Below are positions 7,856 to 16,891 of a stretch of 64,000 nt of DNA, piece by piece. How positions within the stretch are numbered: the stretch's first letter is position 1; every line of letters starts with the position of its first letter. The DNA comes from Amaricoccus sp003258405. Its GTDB lineage: Bacteria > Pseudomonadota > Alphaproteobacteria > Rhodobacterales > Rhodobacteraceae. The notes under the pieces are model-generated. The model ran no database searches. It was not told the DNA's origin and saw only the letters and a list, made by a program, of their open reading frames with translations. The DNA lies in assembly GCF_043226085.1 (NCBI RefSeq), contig NZ_CP171225.1, positions 1,674,001 through 1,738,000 of the forward strand, written 5' to 3'. Position numbers and translations under genes: made by a program.

Positions 7856-9310
7856 ATGTGCCGCGGTGACGATGTGAACTGCCCCGAATTCGAGAAGCAC
7901 TACCGCAGTTTCCGCGAGGACCTGAGCGCCGAGCGGCGCGGCTTCCTCAAGGGCGGCCTCTTCGCCGCAGGCGGGCTCGCCGCGGTCGGCGGCTCGGGCG
8001 GGCTCAGCCTCGTCACCCCCGCACTCGCCCAGGCGACCGCCGCCCGCACCCCCGGCCAGCCCGCCTATCACTACCTGCCCGCCAATGCCGAGACCGTGCA
8101 CTGGGGCTATTTCAGCAAGTCGCTGCCGCCGCGCGTCGAGATCGAGAGCGGCGACATCGTGACGATCGAAACCCTCACCCACCACGCGGGCGATGACCTC
8201 GAGCGCATGGTCCAGGGCGACGAGGGAGCCGAAAGCGTCTATCTCTGGACCAAGGACACCAAGGGCGTCGACCGCCGCGGCGCCGGACCGACCGATCCAG
8301 CCGTCTACAAGAAGGGCTCCGGCGAGGGCCAGGGCGTCCACATCATGACCGGCCCGGTCTATGTGAAGGGCGCCGAGCCCGGAGACATCCTCGAGGTGCG
8401 CATCCTCGACGTGAAACCACGCCCCTCCGCCAATCCCGATTTTGCCGGCAAGGCCTTCGGCTCCAACGCTGCCGCGAACTGGGGTTTCCAGTATAACGAC
8501 CTCCTCGGCGGCCAGAAGCGCGAGGTGGTGACGATCTACGAAGTCGATGTGACCGGTGCGAAAAGCTGGGCCGAGGCGGTCTACAACTTCAAATGGGTGC
8601 CGCAGACCGATCCCTTCGGCGTCACCCACACCACCATCGACTACCCCGGCGTACCCGTCGATCACTCAAAGACCAGCCGCAACTTCGATGTGCTGAAGGG
8701 TGTCCGCCTGCCGATCCGCCCGCATTTCGGCACACTCGGCCTCGCGCCGGCCGAAGCCGACTTCGTCGACACAATCCCGCCGAGCTATACCGGCGGCAAC
8801 ATCGACAACTGGCGTATCGGCAAGGGCGCGGTGATGTATTACCCCGTCTCGGTCGAGGGCGCGCTGCTTTCCGTTGGCGACCCGCACGCGAGTCAGGGCG
8901 ACAGCGAGCTCTGCGGCACCGCAATCGAATGCTCGCTCACCGGCACGTTCCAGCTTGTCCTCCACAAGAAGGCCGACCTCGCCGGCACGCCTCTGGAGGA
9001 GCTCGATTATCCGATGCTCGAAACCCAGACAGAATGGCTGGTCCACGGCTTTTCCTACCCGAACTACCTCGCAGATCTCGGCCCCGACGCACAGTCGGTG
9101 ATCTACTCGAAAAGCTCGGTCGATCTCGCCCTGCGCGACGCCTTCCGCAAGATGCGTCACTTCCTGATGACAACGAAGGATCTCACGGAAGACGAAGCGA
9201 TCTCGCTCATGTCGATCGGTGTGGATTTCGGCATCACGCAGGTCGTCGACGGCAACTGGGGGGTCCATGCCATCGTGAAGAAGGAGGTCTTCGCCGCGCG
9301 CGTCAGCTGA
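7856..9310 (+). CDS. Acetamidase/formamidase, Tat-exported
   Basis: A 484-residue member of the FmdA/AmdA family, which hydrolyses short aliphatic amides to ammonia and the acid. The start at 7856 follows AGGAGAACAAGCCCC. The N-terminus carries a Tat signal, ERRGFLKGGLFAAGGLAAVG, with likely cleavage near ALAQA at about residue 60. The family core follows: ETVHWGYFSKSLPP, GVHIMTGPVYVKGAEPGD, IPPSYTGGNIDNWRIGKGA, GDPHASQGDSELCGTAIE. Most family members are cytoplasmic, so export is unusual. The divergent neighbour carries a paralogous amidase domain fused to an AraC regulator. Ammonia release in the periplasm for nitrogen supply is an inference. Confidence 0.9.
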   Translation: MCRGDDVNCPEFEKHYRSFREDLSAERRGFLKGGLFAAGGLAAVGGSGGLSLVTPALAQATAARTPGQPAYHYLPANAETVHWGYFSKSLPPRVEIESGDIVTIETLTHHAGDDLERMVQGDEGAESVYLWTKDTKGVDRRGAGPTDPAVYKKGSGEGQGVHIMTGPVYVKGAEPGDILEVRILDVKPRPSANPDFAGKAFGSNAAANWGFQYNDLLGGQKREVVTIYEVDVTGAKSWAEAVYNFKWVPQTDPFGVTHTTIDYPGVPVDHSKTSRNFDVLKGVRLPIRPHFGTLGLAPAEADFVDTIPPSYTGGNIDNWRIGKGAVMYYPVSVEGALLSVGDPHASQGDSELCGTAIECSLTGTFQLVLHKKADLAGTPLEELDYPMLETQTEWLVHGFSYPNYLADLGPDAQSVIYSKSSVDLALRDAFRKMRHFLMTTKDLTEDEAISLMSIGVDFGITQVVDGNWGVHAIVKKEVFAARVS

Positions 9311-9358
9311 CGCGGGTGATGGGGGTGGCCCTCGGGATGCCGTTGTGGCCCTCCCCTC

Positions 9359-10165
9359 TCACGCGTCCCGTTTCATGATCCACTCGACTTCGGGGGCGGG
9401 GACGAAACGCCACTTGCGGCGGGGGCCCGCCATGACGTTGAGGTAATACATCTCGAAGCCGTAGGGGGCGCCACAGGGGTGGTGGCCGCGGGGGACGAGG
9501 ACCACATCGCCGTCGTGGACCGCCATGGTCTCGTCGAGGCTGCCGTCATCTGTATAGACGCGCTGGATGCCGAAGCCCGAGGCCGGGTTGAGGCGGTGGT
9601 AGTAGGTCTCCTCGAGATAGGTGATGCGCGGGAAATCGTCCTCGTCGTGGCGGTGCGAGGGATAGGACGACCAATGGCCCGCAGGAGTGAAGACCTCCGT
9701 CACCAGCAGGCTGTCGGCGTAGTCCTCGGCCTCCATGGCGATGTTGTTGATGTGCCGCGTGTTGGTGCCCTGGCCGCGCGCGGTCAACGTGATGCCATCG
9801 GGTCCGATCCGGCGCGGCCCGTGCCCGCCCCGCCCCGGCGCGGCGCAGACCGCGATGGTGCAGTCGGTCTCGGCCGTCGCCTCCCAGCCACAGCCATCGG
9901 GGAGGTAGAGACAGTGCGGCGGCGTCTTCTCGAAGACATCCATCCTTTCGCCAAGCACGCCCCAGTCCTGCCTGGCCCCCGAGAGCGCCGCCCTGCCCTC
10001 GACCATCACGAGGATCACCTCGTTGCCACCGGTGGTTTCCGCCGCGCGCTCGCCGGCCCGGAGCCGGTAAAGCGAGAAGCCGACATGACGCCAGCCAGCC
10101 GAGGCGGGTGTGATCTCGTGCACCTTGCCGTGGGTGCCGAAGGGTCTGCGCAACAGATCCGCCAT
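9359..10165 (-). CDS. iolB: 5-deoxy-glucuronate isomerase
   Basis: A 268-residue cupin-type isomerase that converts 5-deoxy-glucuronate to 2-deoxy-5-keto-gluconate in myo-inositol catabolism. Diagnostic stretches are HWSSYPSHRHDEDDFPRITYLEETYYHR with its metal-binding histidines and acidic residues (given here only as a motif around residues 165-190), then GDVVLVPRGHHPCGAPYGF and YYLNVMAGPRRKW near the C-terminus. Length agrees with the family. It is the last gene of the leftward inositol operon, 4 bases after iolE. No strong terminator is evident; the gap to the convergent amidase gene is only 48 bases and holds a 16-bp palindrome at 9299-9314. Confidence 0.95.
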   Translation of the reverse strand: MADLLRRPFGTHGKVHEITPASAGWRHVGFSLYRLRAGERAAETTGGNEVILVMVEGRAALSGARQDWGVLGERMDVFEKTPPHCLYLPDGCGWEATAETDCTIAVCAAPGRGGHGPRRIGPDGITLTARGQGTNTRHINNIAMEAEDYADSLLVTEVFTPAGHWSSYPSHRHDEDDFPRITYLEETYYHRLNPASGFGIQRVYTDDGSLDETMAVHDGDVVLVPRGHHPCGAPYGFEMYYLNVMAGPRRKWRFVPAPEVEWIMKRDA

Positions 10166-10169
10166 CGCC

Positions 10170-11078
10170 TCAGGCCTCCACGCTCTGGTCGAGCCCCGAG
10201 GCCCGCGCCATCGCCTTCAGGGCCTCGAAACCCATGCGCTGGTAATGGAGCGGCGTGCGCACGAGACTGTCCTGCTCGGCCTCGATCACCAGCCAGCCGG
10301 AATAGCCCGCCGCCGCCGCGATCTCCAGCACCGGCGCGAAGGCGACGCAGCCCTCCGGATCGCCCGGCACGGTAAAGGCCCCGCGCCGCACACCCTCGAT
10401 GAAGGAGAGCCCCTGGGCGCGCACCTCCGCCATGATCTCCGGCCGGACGTTCTTGGCATGGATATGGCTCACCCGGTCCATGTATCTGCGCGCCACCTCC
10501 GCCGGATCGGCGCCGCCGAAGGTGCAGTGCCCGGTGTCGAGCAGAAGCCGCGTGCAGGGCCCGGCCATCGCCATGAACCGGTCGATGTCCTCGGCACTCT
10601 CGATGATCGTGCCCATGTGATGGTGATAGCCCATCGCCATGCCCTGCGCCGCGGCAAAGGCCGAGAGCGCCTCGTAGCCGGCCGAGAACCGCGCCCATTC
10701 AGCGTCGCTCATCACCGGCCGGTCGTTCACCGCCACATCGTCTCTGCCGTGCACGGTGTTGGAGCATTCGCAGGCGTTGACATGATCGCCCCCCGCCGCG
10801 CGCACCATGTCGATCGTAACCCGGAGCGCCGCCTTCTCCGTCTCGAGATCGTTCACCAGCAGGTTCGTCGAATGCCAGGTTCCAATGAAGCGTAGTCCGT
10901 AGGCGTCGAGCCTGGCCTTCAGCGCCGCGCCGTCATCCGGCATCCGGTGGCCCTTCTCGATGCCGTCGAAGCCGATCGTCCGGCAGTCGCCCAGGCAGTC
11001 GTCGAGCGAGAGATGCGCGCCGATGCTCCGGTCGTCGTCATTCGACCAGGCGATGGGGTTGGTTCCGTAGAGGATCAT
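10170..11078 (-). CDS. iolE: 2-keto-myo-inositol dehydratase
   Basis: A 302-residue TIM-barrel protein that dehydrates scyllo-inosose to the trihydroxy-dione used by IolD. The start at 11078 (MILYGTNPIAWSNDDDRSIG) follows GGGAGACAGACAG; a longer frame upstream runs into the iolD end and is not needed. Family motifs include GFDGIEKGHRMP, GYHHHMGTIIES, LLLDTGHCTFGGADP, and SHIHAKNVRPE, with metal-site His/Asp/Glu residues. It lies between iolD (23 bases upstream) and iolB (4 bases downstream) in the operon. Confidence 0.95.
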   Translation of the reverse strand: MILYGTNPIAWSNDDDRSIGAHLSLDDCLGDCRTIGFDGIEKGHRMPDDGAALKARLDAYGLRFIGTWHSTNLLVNDLETEKAALRVTIDMVRAAGGDHVNACECSNTVHGRDDVAVNDRPVMSDAEWARFSAGYEALSAFAAAQGMAMGYHHHMGTIIESAEDIDRFMAMAGPCTRLLLDTGHCTFGGADPAEVARRYMDRVSHIHAKNVRPEIMAEVRAQGLSFIEGVRRGAFTVPGDPEGCVAFAPVLEIAAAAGYSGWLVIEAEQDSLVRTPLHYQRMGFEALKAMARASGLDQSVEA

Positions 11079-11101
11079 CTGTCTGTCTCCCTGGGCCACG
11101 G

Positions 11102-12961
11102 TCAGTCGCAGATGCGCTGCATCTGCCGCCGGGCATTGTAGCTCTCGCGTGCCGCCTCGAGGCGTTCCGGCCCGCCCGCCTGCGGAACGGCCACATCCCA
11201 CCAGCTCCCGCCCGCCCCTGCGCCGGTGAGCGCCTCGGTTTCGATGACGATGACGCTCGGCACGTCGCGGCTACGCGCGTCCACGATCATCGCCTCGAGC
11301 TCGGCGATGTCGGCGGCCTTCTCCGCATGTGCCCCCATGGCGGCCGCATGCGCCACGAAGTCGATCTCGGGCTGAACCGCGACGTTGCTGTCCTTGTACA
11401 GGTTGTTGAACTCGGCCCCGCCGCATTGCTGCTGCAGCCGGTTGATGCAGCCGTAGCCGCGGTTGTCGGTCAGCACGACGGTGAAAGGGATGCGCCGCAT
11501 CACCGCGGTGGCGAGCTCGGAGTTGGCCATCATGTAGCTTCCGTCGCCCACGAAGCAGATCACCTCCTTCTTCGGGGCCGCGAGCTTGATCCCCATCGCG
11601 CCTGCCACCTCGTAACCCATGCAGCTATAGCCGTATTCCATGTGGTAGCCGCCCGCCGCGGATTGCCAGAGCACCTGCAGCGCCCCAGGCATCGTGCCCG
11701 CCGCACACATCACGACAGTGGCCTCTGTCGCCACCCGCTGCACCGCGCCGATCACCTGCGCATCCGACGGCAGCGCGTTCGGGGCCTCTCGGGCAGCCGT
11801 CACCGCTTCCACCGCCGCCAGCCAGTCAAGCCGGGAGCCCGCGTCGAAGGCTGGCGCCCGGTGATCTCCGAGCGCGGCGGTGAGCTTCGCAAGGCAGGCC
11901 TTGGCATCCCCCACGAGGCCCGTCGCGCCGTGCTTGTTGGCGTCATAGCCATGGAGATTGATCGAGACGAGCTGCCGCTCCGGATTGGTGAAGGCCGTCC
12001 AGCTCCCGGTGGTGAAGTCCTGGAACCGCGTGCCCACCCCAATCACCAGATCGGCGCGCGCGGAGAGAGCGTTGGCGCAGTCCGAGCCCGTCACCCCCGG
12101 CGAGCCGAAGTTGCGCGTGTCCGCCGCCGCGTTTGCCCCCTTGCCCGCCTGGGTCTCGGCATAGGGAATGTTGTGGCGCGCCGCGAAGGCCGCGAGATCG
12201 GCCTCGGCCCCGGAATAGATCACCCCCCCGCCCGAGACGATCACCGGCGCCCGGGCCGCCCGGATCAGCGCCGCCACCTCCGCGACCTCCACCGGGTCGG
12301 GCTCGGGCCGGCGGATCCGCCAGACCTTCGGCGCAAAGAAGCTCTCCGGCCAGTCGAAGGCCTCCGCCTGCACGTCCTGGCAGAAGGCGAGGCAGACCGG
12401 GCCGCAGTTCGCCGGGTCCGTCATCACCCGCAGTGCACGCGGCAGGGCGGTGAGCAGATGCTCGGGGCGCTGGATCCGGTCAAAGTAGCGCACCACCGGC
12501 CGGAAGCAGTCGTTCGCCGAAACCGTGCCGTCGTCGAAATCCTCGATCTGTTGCAGCACCGGATCCGGCCGGCGGTTGGCGAAGACATCGCCACAGAGAA
12601 ACAGCACCGGCAGGCGGTTCACATGCGCAAGGGCCGCCGCCGTCACCATGTTGGTCGAGCCCGGCCCGATCGAGGAGGTCACGGCATGGGCCCGCCGCCG
12701 CTTCTTCGTCTTGGCGTAGGCGATGGCGGCATGGGCCATCGTCTGCTCGTTCTGCCCTCGCCAGGTCGGGAGCGCGTCGCCGATCCCGTGCAGCGCCTCG
12801 CCGATGCCCGCCACGTTGCCATGCCCGAAGATCGCCCAGACGCCCTCGATGAACCTCTCGGGATCTCCTTGCCCTTCCGCTTCGCTGCTCGAGGGCTCTA
12901 TCATCTGCACCGAAAGCCAGCGCATCATCGCCTGCGCCGCGGTCAGCCGTGTCGTCGTCAT
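11102..12961 (-). CDS. iolD: 3D-(3,5/4)-trihydroxycyclohexane-1,2-dione hydrolase
   Basis: A 619-residue thiamine-diphosphate enzyme that opens the inositol-derived ring to 5-deoxy-glucuronate. It begins MTTTRLTAAQAMMRWLSVQM. Cofactor features include GPGSTNMVTAAALAHVNRLP in the N-terminal domain and GDGSYMMANSELATAVM followed by LTDNRGYGCINRLQQQCGG in the C-terminal domain, typical of IolD. The ATG at 12961 overlaps the iolC stop as ATGA (12958-12961), so the two are translationally coupled. It is related in fold to the acetolactate synthase-like gene at the left edge, but the motifs are specific for IolD. Confidence 0.95.
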   Translation of the reverse strand: MTTTRLTAAQAMMRWLSVQMIEPSSSEAEGQGDPERFIEGVWAIFGHGNVAGIGEALHGIGDALPTWRGQNEQTMAHAAIAYAKTKKRRRAHAVTSSIGPGSTNMVTAAALAHVNRLPVLFLCGDVFANRRPDPVLQQIEDFDDGTVSANDCFRPVVRYFDRIQRPEHLLTALPRALRVMTDPANCGPVCLAFCQDVQAEAFDWPESFFAPKVWRIRRPEPDPVEVAEVAALIRAARAPVIVSGGGVIYSGAEADLAAFAARHNIPYAETQAGKGANAAADTRNFGSPGVTGSDCANALSARADLVIGVGTRFQDFTTGSWTAFTNPERQLVSINLHGYDANKHGATGLVGDAKACLAKLTAALGDHRAPAFDAGSRLDWLAAVEAVTAAREAPNALPSDAQVIGAVQRVATEATVVMCAAGTMPGALQVLWQSAAGGYHMEYGYSCMGYEVAGAMGIKLAAPKKEVICFVGDGSYMMANSELATAVMRRIPFTVVLTDNRGYGCINRLQQQCGGAEFNNLYKDSNVAVQPEIDFVAHAAAMGAHAEKAADIAELEAMIVDARSRDVPSVIVIETEALTGAGAGGSWWDVAVPQAGGPERLEAARESYNARRQMQRICD

Positions 12962-14874
12962 GCCAGTTCCTCCTGCGCCGCGGCTGCCGCCCGCGCCCCG
13001 TCCCAGATCCCGCAGAGCCGCCGGAACCGCTCCGCCATCTCCGCCACCGCCAGCGTGTCGTCCAGATCGCCCCTCATCCACGCACGCGCCACGCTGCCGA
13101 AGATCGTCCGGCCCACCGCAAAGCCCTTCACCAGCGGAAAGCCCGCCGCCACGGAGAAGCTCGCCCCGAGCTCCGCCTCCGGCGCATCGAGCCCCAGCAC
13201 CACGATGCCGCGGGTATGCGGATCGTGCGCCTCAATCGCCGCGATCGTATTCTCCCAGGCCACCCGCGTGGTCATCGGCTCAAGCTTCCACCAGTCGGGA
13301 TAGATGCCTGCGGCATAGAACTGACCGATCAGCGTCGCCACCGTCGTCTCGTCGCAGGGCCCCACCTTCGAGGGGATGATCTCGAGCAGGAACTCCAGCC
13401 GGTTGCGCCGTGCCGCCTCCCAGAGCCGCCGCACCTCGCGCTCCTGGCAAGCCCTCAGTTCCGGCGCATCTTCCGGGTGGCAGAAGCAGAGCACCTTGAC
13501 GACATTCTCCTTCGCCCATTCCGAGAGCCCGCCGCAGTCGAGCCCAAGCTCCTGCTCGAGGGCCAGCGGCCGCGAGCCCGGATCCTCGCAGGGTCGCCCG
13601 ATCCAGAGCCCGCTGCCGCTCGCGGCATGGAGCGCCCGCCGCCCCAGCCGGTTGTCGCAGAGGATGCCATAGCCCGGTCGCCCCTCCTGTACCTCGAGCG
13701 CCGCCTTGAGGCAGAGCGCCTTGAAGGCGCCGATCTTTGCCGGGCTCGCCCCCTCCATCTCCTCGAATTGCGCCCGATGGTCGAAGGCAAAAACCCGCAG
13801 CGCCGGCCAGTGCCCCCGCCGCGTCGTCGACCAGTGGAGCTGCGCGAGCTCCGGATCATTGCGCAGATCCGGTCGCCGCACCCCGCGCGCCAGGAAGAAC
13901 TCAAGCTCCGCCGCACTCGGATAGGCCGGAGTGCAGCCGTGGCGCGAGACCGCGAACGCCCCGCAGGCATTGGCGTATTCGAGCGCCCGCGGCCAGGGCG
14001 CGTCCTCCATCCAGCCCTTCAGCAGGCCCGAGAAGAAGCCGTCGCCGGCGCCGAGCACGTTGAAGACCTCGATCGGAAAGCCCGGCCCCCGCTCGCCCGC
14101 GTCGAGCGACGGCGGGATCGCGCCCTCGAAGGCCACCGCCCCTGCGGCCCCCCGCTTGCAGACCAGAACCGCATCGGACACCTCCCGCACCGCGCGGAGC
14201 GCTGCCACCGTATCCGTCGTGCCCCCCGCGATGTGGAACTCTTCCTCCGTCCCCACGATCAGGTCGAAGAGAGGCAGATGCGCCTGCAGCTTCTCCGTCA
14301 CCGCCGCACTCGCGACGAACCGGCTCTCGCCCGCCCCATGGCCCGCAAGCCCCCAGAGGTTCGGACGGTAGTCGATGTCGAGCGCGGTGCGGGCCCCATG
14401 CTTCCGCGCCAGCGCCAGCGCCTTCAGAACCGCAGCTTCCGTCCGCGGATGGCTCAGATGCGTCCCCGTCGCCACCACCGCCCGTGCCCCGACGATGAAA
14501 TCCTCGTCAATATCGGCCTCCGAGAGCCCCATGTCAGCACAGTTCTCGCGGTAGAAGATCAGCGGAAACTGCGTCTCGTCCCTGATCCCCAGCAGTACCA
14601 GCGCCGTCAGACGCTCCGGGTCCACCTTCACGCCCCGCGTGTCCACACCCTCGCGTGCCAGCTCCTCGAGGATGAAGCGGCCCATGTGCTCGTCGCCAAC
14701 CCCGGTGATCACCCCGGTCTGCAGACCCAGCCGAGATGTCCCGCACGCAATGTTCGTCGGCGATCCGCCGATATACTTCTCGAAGGACCCCATGTCCTCG
14801 AGACGGCCGCCAACCTGCCTCCCGTAGAGGTCAACCGAACAACGACCAATCGTAATCACATCCAGTGTCTTCAT
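12958..14874 (-). CDS. iolC: 5-dehydro-2-deoxygluconokinase with C-terminal DUF2090 (aldolase-like) domain
   Basis: A 638-residue two-domain protein. Residues about 1-325 are a PfkB-family sugar kinase (YIGGSPTNIACGTSRLG, and FNVLGAGDGFFSGLLKG with the catalytic Asp) that phosphorylates 2-deoxy-5-keto-gluconate. Residues about 335-638 are a DUF2090 domain with a class I aldolase-like layout (VFAFDHRAQFEEMEG, VKVLCFCHPEDAPELR, WWKLEP). DUF2090 is thought to replace the IolJ aldolase that makes malonate semialdehyde and dihydroxyacetone phosphate. No separate iolJ is present here, so the fusion probably does both steps. The arrangement is known in proteobacteria. It overlaps iolD by 4 bases. 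Confidence 0.93.
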   Translation of the reverse strand: MKTLDVITIGRCSVDLYGRQVGGRLEDMGSFEKYIGGSPTNIACGTSRLGLQTGVITGVGDEHMGRFILEELAREGVDTRGVKVDPERLTALVLLGIRDETQFPLIFYRENCADMGLSEADIDEDFIVGARAVVATGTHLSHPRTEAAVLKALALARKHGARTALDIDYRPNLWGLAGHGAGESRFVASAAVTEKLQAHLPLFDLIVGTEEEFHIAGGTTDTVAALRAVREVSDAVLVCKRGAAGAVAFEGAIPPSLDAGERGPGFPIEVFNVLGAGDGFFSGLLKGWMEDAPWPRALEYANACGAFAVSRHGCTPAYPSAAELEFFLARGVRRPDLRNDPELAQLHWSTTRRGHWPALRVFAFDHRAQFEEMEGASPAKIGAFKALCLKAALEVQEGRPGYGILCDNRLGRRALHAASGSGLWIGRPCEDPGSRPLALEQELGLDCGGLSEWAKENVVKVLCFCHPEDAPELRACQEREVRRLWEAARRNRLEFLLEIIPSKVGPCDETTVATLIGQFYAAGIYPDWWKLEPMTTRVAWENTIAAIEAHDPHTRGIVVLGLDAPEAELGASFSVAAGFPLVKGFAVGRTIFGSVARAWMRGDLDDTLAVAEMAERFRRLCGIWDGARAAAAAQEELA

Positions 14875-14892
14875 CCTGTTCCCCTTCCCGCC

Positions 14893-16005
14893 TCAGAGAC
14901 GGACCGGACGGCCCCCGGAGGCCGCCATGGCGTGAATGATGCGCTCGATCGCGAGCCCGGCTGCGAAGTCCGGCCCGGCCGCCGGCCCGCCGGCGATCGT
15001 CGACAGCAGGTCGCGCGCCTCGATGACCTTCTGCTCGTTGAAGCCGAAATTATGCCCTGGCGCCGGACAGAATGCAGCGAAGTCCGGCTGGTCTGGCCCG
15101 GTCAGATGCCGGGTGAACCCGGCGTCGCCCGCCCGATGCAGCCAGAGCTCGTTCATGTTCTCCTGATCGAAGACGAGCGTGCCCTCCGTGCCGTGAACCT
15201 CCCACTGCAGACGGCACTTGCGCCCGCGCGCCACCCGCGAGGTAGCGAAGGAGCCCTGCGCGCCCGAGGCGAAGCGGAGGAGCGCAAGCGCCGCGTCCTC
15301 GTTCTCGACCGCCTTCATCCCCTCGGGAGAGGGGCGCTCCGCGACCGCGATCTGGGTGAGCGCCGTGACCTCAGCAACCGGCCCCATCAGCGCCAGCATC
15401 TGACTCACGAGGTGGCAGCCGAGGTCGCCCAGCGCCCCGAGCCCACCGCCCTCGTGAGTCATCCGCCACGACCAGGGGAGGGAGGGGTCGGCGGAATAGT
15501 CCTCATCGTAGATGCCGCGGAAGGCCAGCGGCCGTCCGATCGCGCCGCCCGCGACGAGGTTCCGGGCCGCTTGGAAGGCCGGCGACCGCAGGTAGTTGTA
15601 GCCCAGAAGGGTCACCTGACCGGGCCGGGCAGCGGCGGCCTCTGCCATCGCCGCGGCGTCCTCAAGCGTGAGCGCCATCGGCTTTTCCAGCCAGACATGC
15701 TTGCCCGCCGCGAGGGCCGCCTCGGCGACAGGCCGGTGCAAGCCGTTCGGCAGCGTGATCGAGATGACGTCGACTGCCGGATCGGAGACCGCCGCGGTCC
15801 AGTCCGCGGTGGCCCGGGCAAAGCCGAACTGCCGCGACTGCGCTTGGGCGTGCGCCTCCGGCATATCGCAGAGGATCTCGAGCCGGGGATGTGCCCCGCC
15901 GAAGACGGCCGCGACGTTGCGCCAGGCCATCGCGTGGCACTTGCCCATGAAGCCGCTGCCGATCAGCGCGACGCCAAGAGGTTCTTTTGGCATGGGACGG
16001 ATCAT
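14893..16005 (-). CDS. Gfo/Idh/MocA oxidoreductase, second inositol dehydrogenase-like
   Basis: A 370-residue NAD(P)-dependent dehydrogenase with the Rossmann motif GVALIGSGFMGKCHAMAW at residues 10-27, the EKP motif in VWLEKPMALT, and the catalytic region LGALGDLGCHLVSQMLALMG. It sits in the inositol operon in addition to an IolG-like gene, so it may oxidise another stereoisomer (scyllo- or D-chiro-inositol) or a related sugar. The alternative start at residue 5 (MPKEPLG) is possible. It lies 18 bases upstream of iolC and 66 bases downstream of the ABC ATPase. Exact substrate is not known. Confidence 0.85.
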   Translation of the reverse strand: MIRPMPKEPLGVALIGSGFMGKCHAMAWRNVAAVFGGAHPRLEILCDMPEAHAQAQSRQFGFARATADWTAAVSDPAVDVISITLPNGLHRPVAEAALAAGKHVWLEKPMALTLEDAAAMAEAAAARPGQVTLLGYNYLRSPAFQAARNLVAGGAIGRPLAFRGIYDEDYSADPSLPWSWRMTHEGGGLGALGDLGCHLVSQMLALMGPVAEVTALTQIAVAERPSPEGMKAVENEDAALALLRFASGAQGSFATSRVARGRKCRLQWEVHGTEGTLVFDQENMNELWLHRAGDAGFTRHLTGPDQPDFAAFCPAPGHNFGFNEQKVIEARDLLSTIAGGPAAGPDFAAGLAIERIIHAMAASGGRPVRL

Positions 16006-16071
16006 GTCGGATCTTCCGTTTCTCTGCTGAAAAGGCGCCCAGGAGACCCACCCCCCGGAGGAACGCCGGAC

Positions 16072-16890
16072 TCAGATCGTGCCGCCCAGCGAGCCCTCGA
16101 GCTGCGCGAGCTCCTGGCCGCCGGCCATCATGTCCTGCAGTTCCTCGGCCCGGATCTCGCCGCGTTTCGCCGTGCCGAGCGTCCGGCCGCGGTTGAGAAC
16201 GGTGAACCGGTCGCCCACCGCAAGGGCATGGCGCACGTTGTGGCTGATGAAGACCACGCCGACGCCCTGCTTGCGCACCCGGTCGATGGTCGCGAGCACG
16301 TTCGAGGTCTGCCGCACCCCGAGCGCCGAGGTCGGCTCGTCAAGAATGAGCACCTTGGCCCCGAAATAGACCGCCCGCGCGATCGCCACCGTCTGCCGCT
16401 CACCGCCCGAGAGCGTGCCCACCGCCTGGTCCGGTCCACGGAGATTGATCCCCATCTGCCGCATCGCCTCCACCGTATCGGCATTGGCCTTGGCGATATC
16501 GAGCCGCTTGAACGGCCCCACGCCCTTCGTGGGCTCCCGCCCCATGAAGAAGTTGCGGGAAACACTCATCAGCGGGATCATCGCGAGATCCTGGAAGACG
16601 GTGGCGATACCCGCCTCCATCGCATCCCGCGGGCTGTCGAAATTCATGTGGCGCCCCTCGAAGTAGATCTCGCCACGGGTAGGCTTGTGGACCCCCGACA
16701 TGGTCTTGATGAAGGTCGACTTGCCCGCGCCGTTATCGCCCAGCAGACAGTGGCACTCGCCCGCGCGCACATCGAAGCTCACGCCCGCCAGAGCGATGAT
16801 GTTGCCGAAGTGCTTCTCGATGTCGCGCATCTCGACAATGGGCTTCGCATCCGTCGCGTCGCCGTGGTGAAAGGCCGAATCCTGGGTCAT
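16072..16890 (-). CDS. Sugar/inositol ABC transporter ATP-binding protein (FrcA/IatA type)
   Basis: A 272-residue ABC ATPase with Walker A GDNGAGKST, Q-loop VFQDLAMIP, signature LSGGERQTVAIARA, Walker B VLILDEPTSALG, and switch histidine in VVFISHNVRHAL. It is a single ATPase module, as in FrcA of the fructose-type importers; the related MglA/RbsA proteins have two. It powers uptake by the membrane protein encoded directly upstream (one base between the genes). From operon context the substrate is probably myo-inositol or an isomer. The first 20 residues before the family core are poorly conserved in kind, so a slightly later start is possible. Confidence 0.9.
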   Translation of the reverse strand: MTQDSAFHHGDATDAKPIVEMRDIEKHFGNIIALAGVSFDVRAGECHCLLGDNGAGKSTFIKTMSGVHKPTRGEIYFEGRHMNFDSPRDAMEAGIATVFQDLAMIPLMSVSRNFFMGREPTKGVGPFKRLDIAKANADTVEAMRQMGINLRGPDQAVGTLSGGERQTVAIARAVYFGAKVLILDEPTSALGVRQTSNVLATIDRVRKQGVGVVFISHNVRHALAVGDRFTVLNRGRTLGTAKRGEIRAEELQDMMAGGQELAQLEGSLGGTI

Positions 16891-16891
16891 C

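Noticed and set aside
9299..9314. Terminator formed by the palindrome CGCGTCAGCTGACGCG
   Set aside because: It has no loop, spans the stop codon of the amidase gene, and is not followed by a T-run. It is more likely coincidental.
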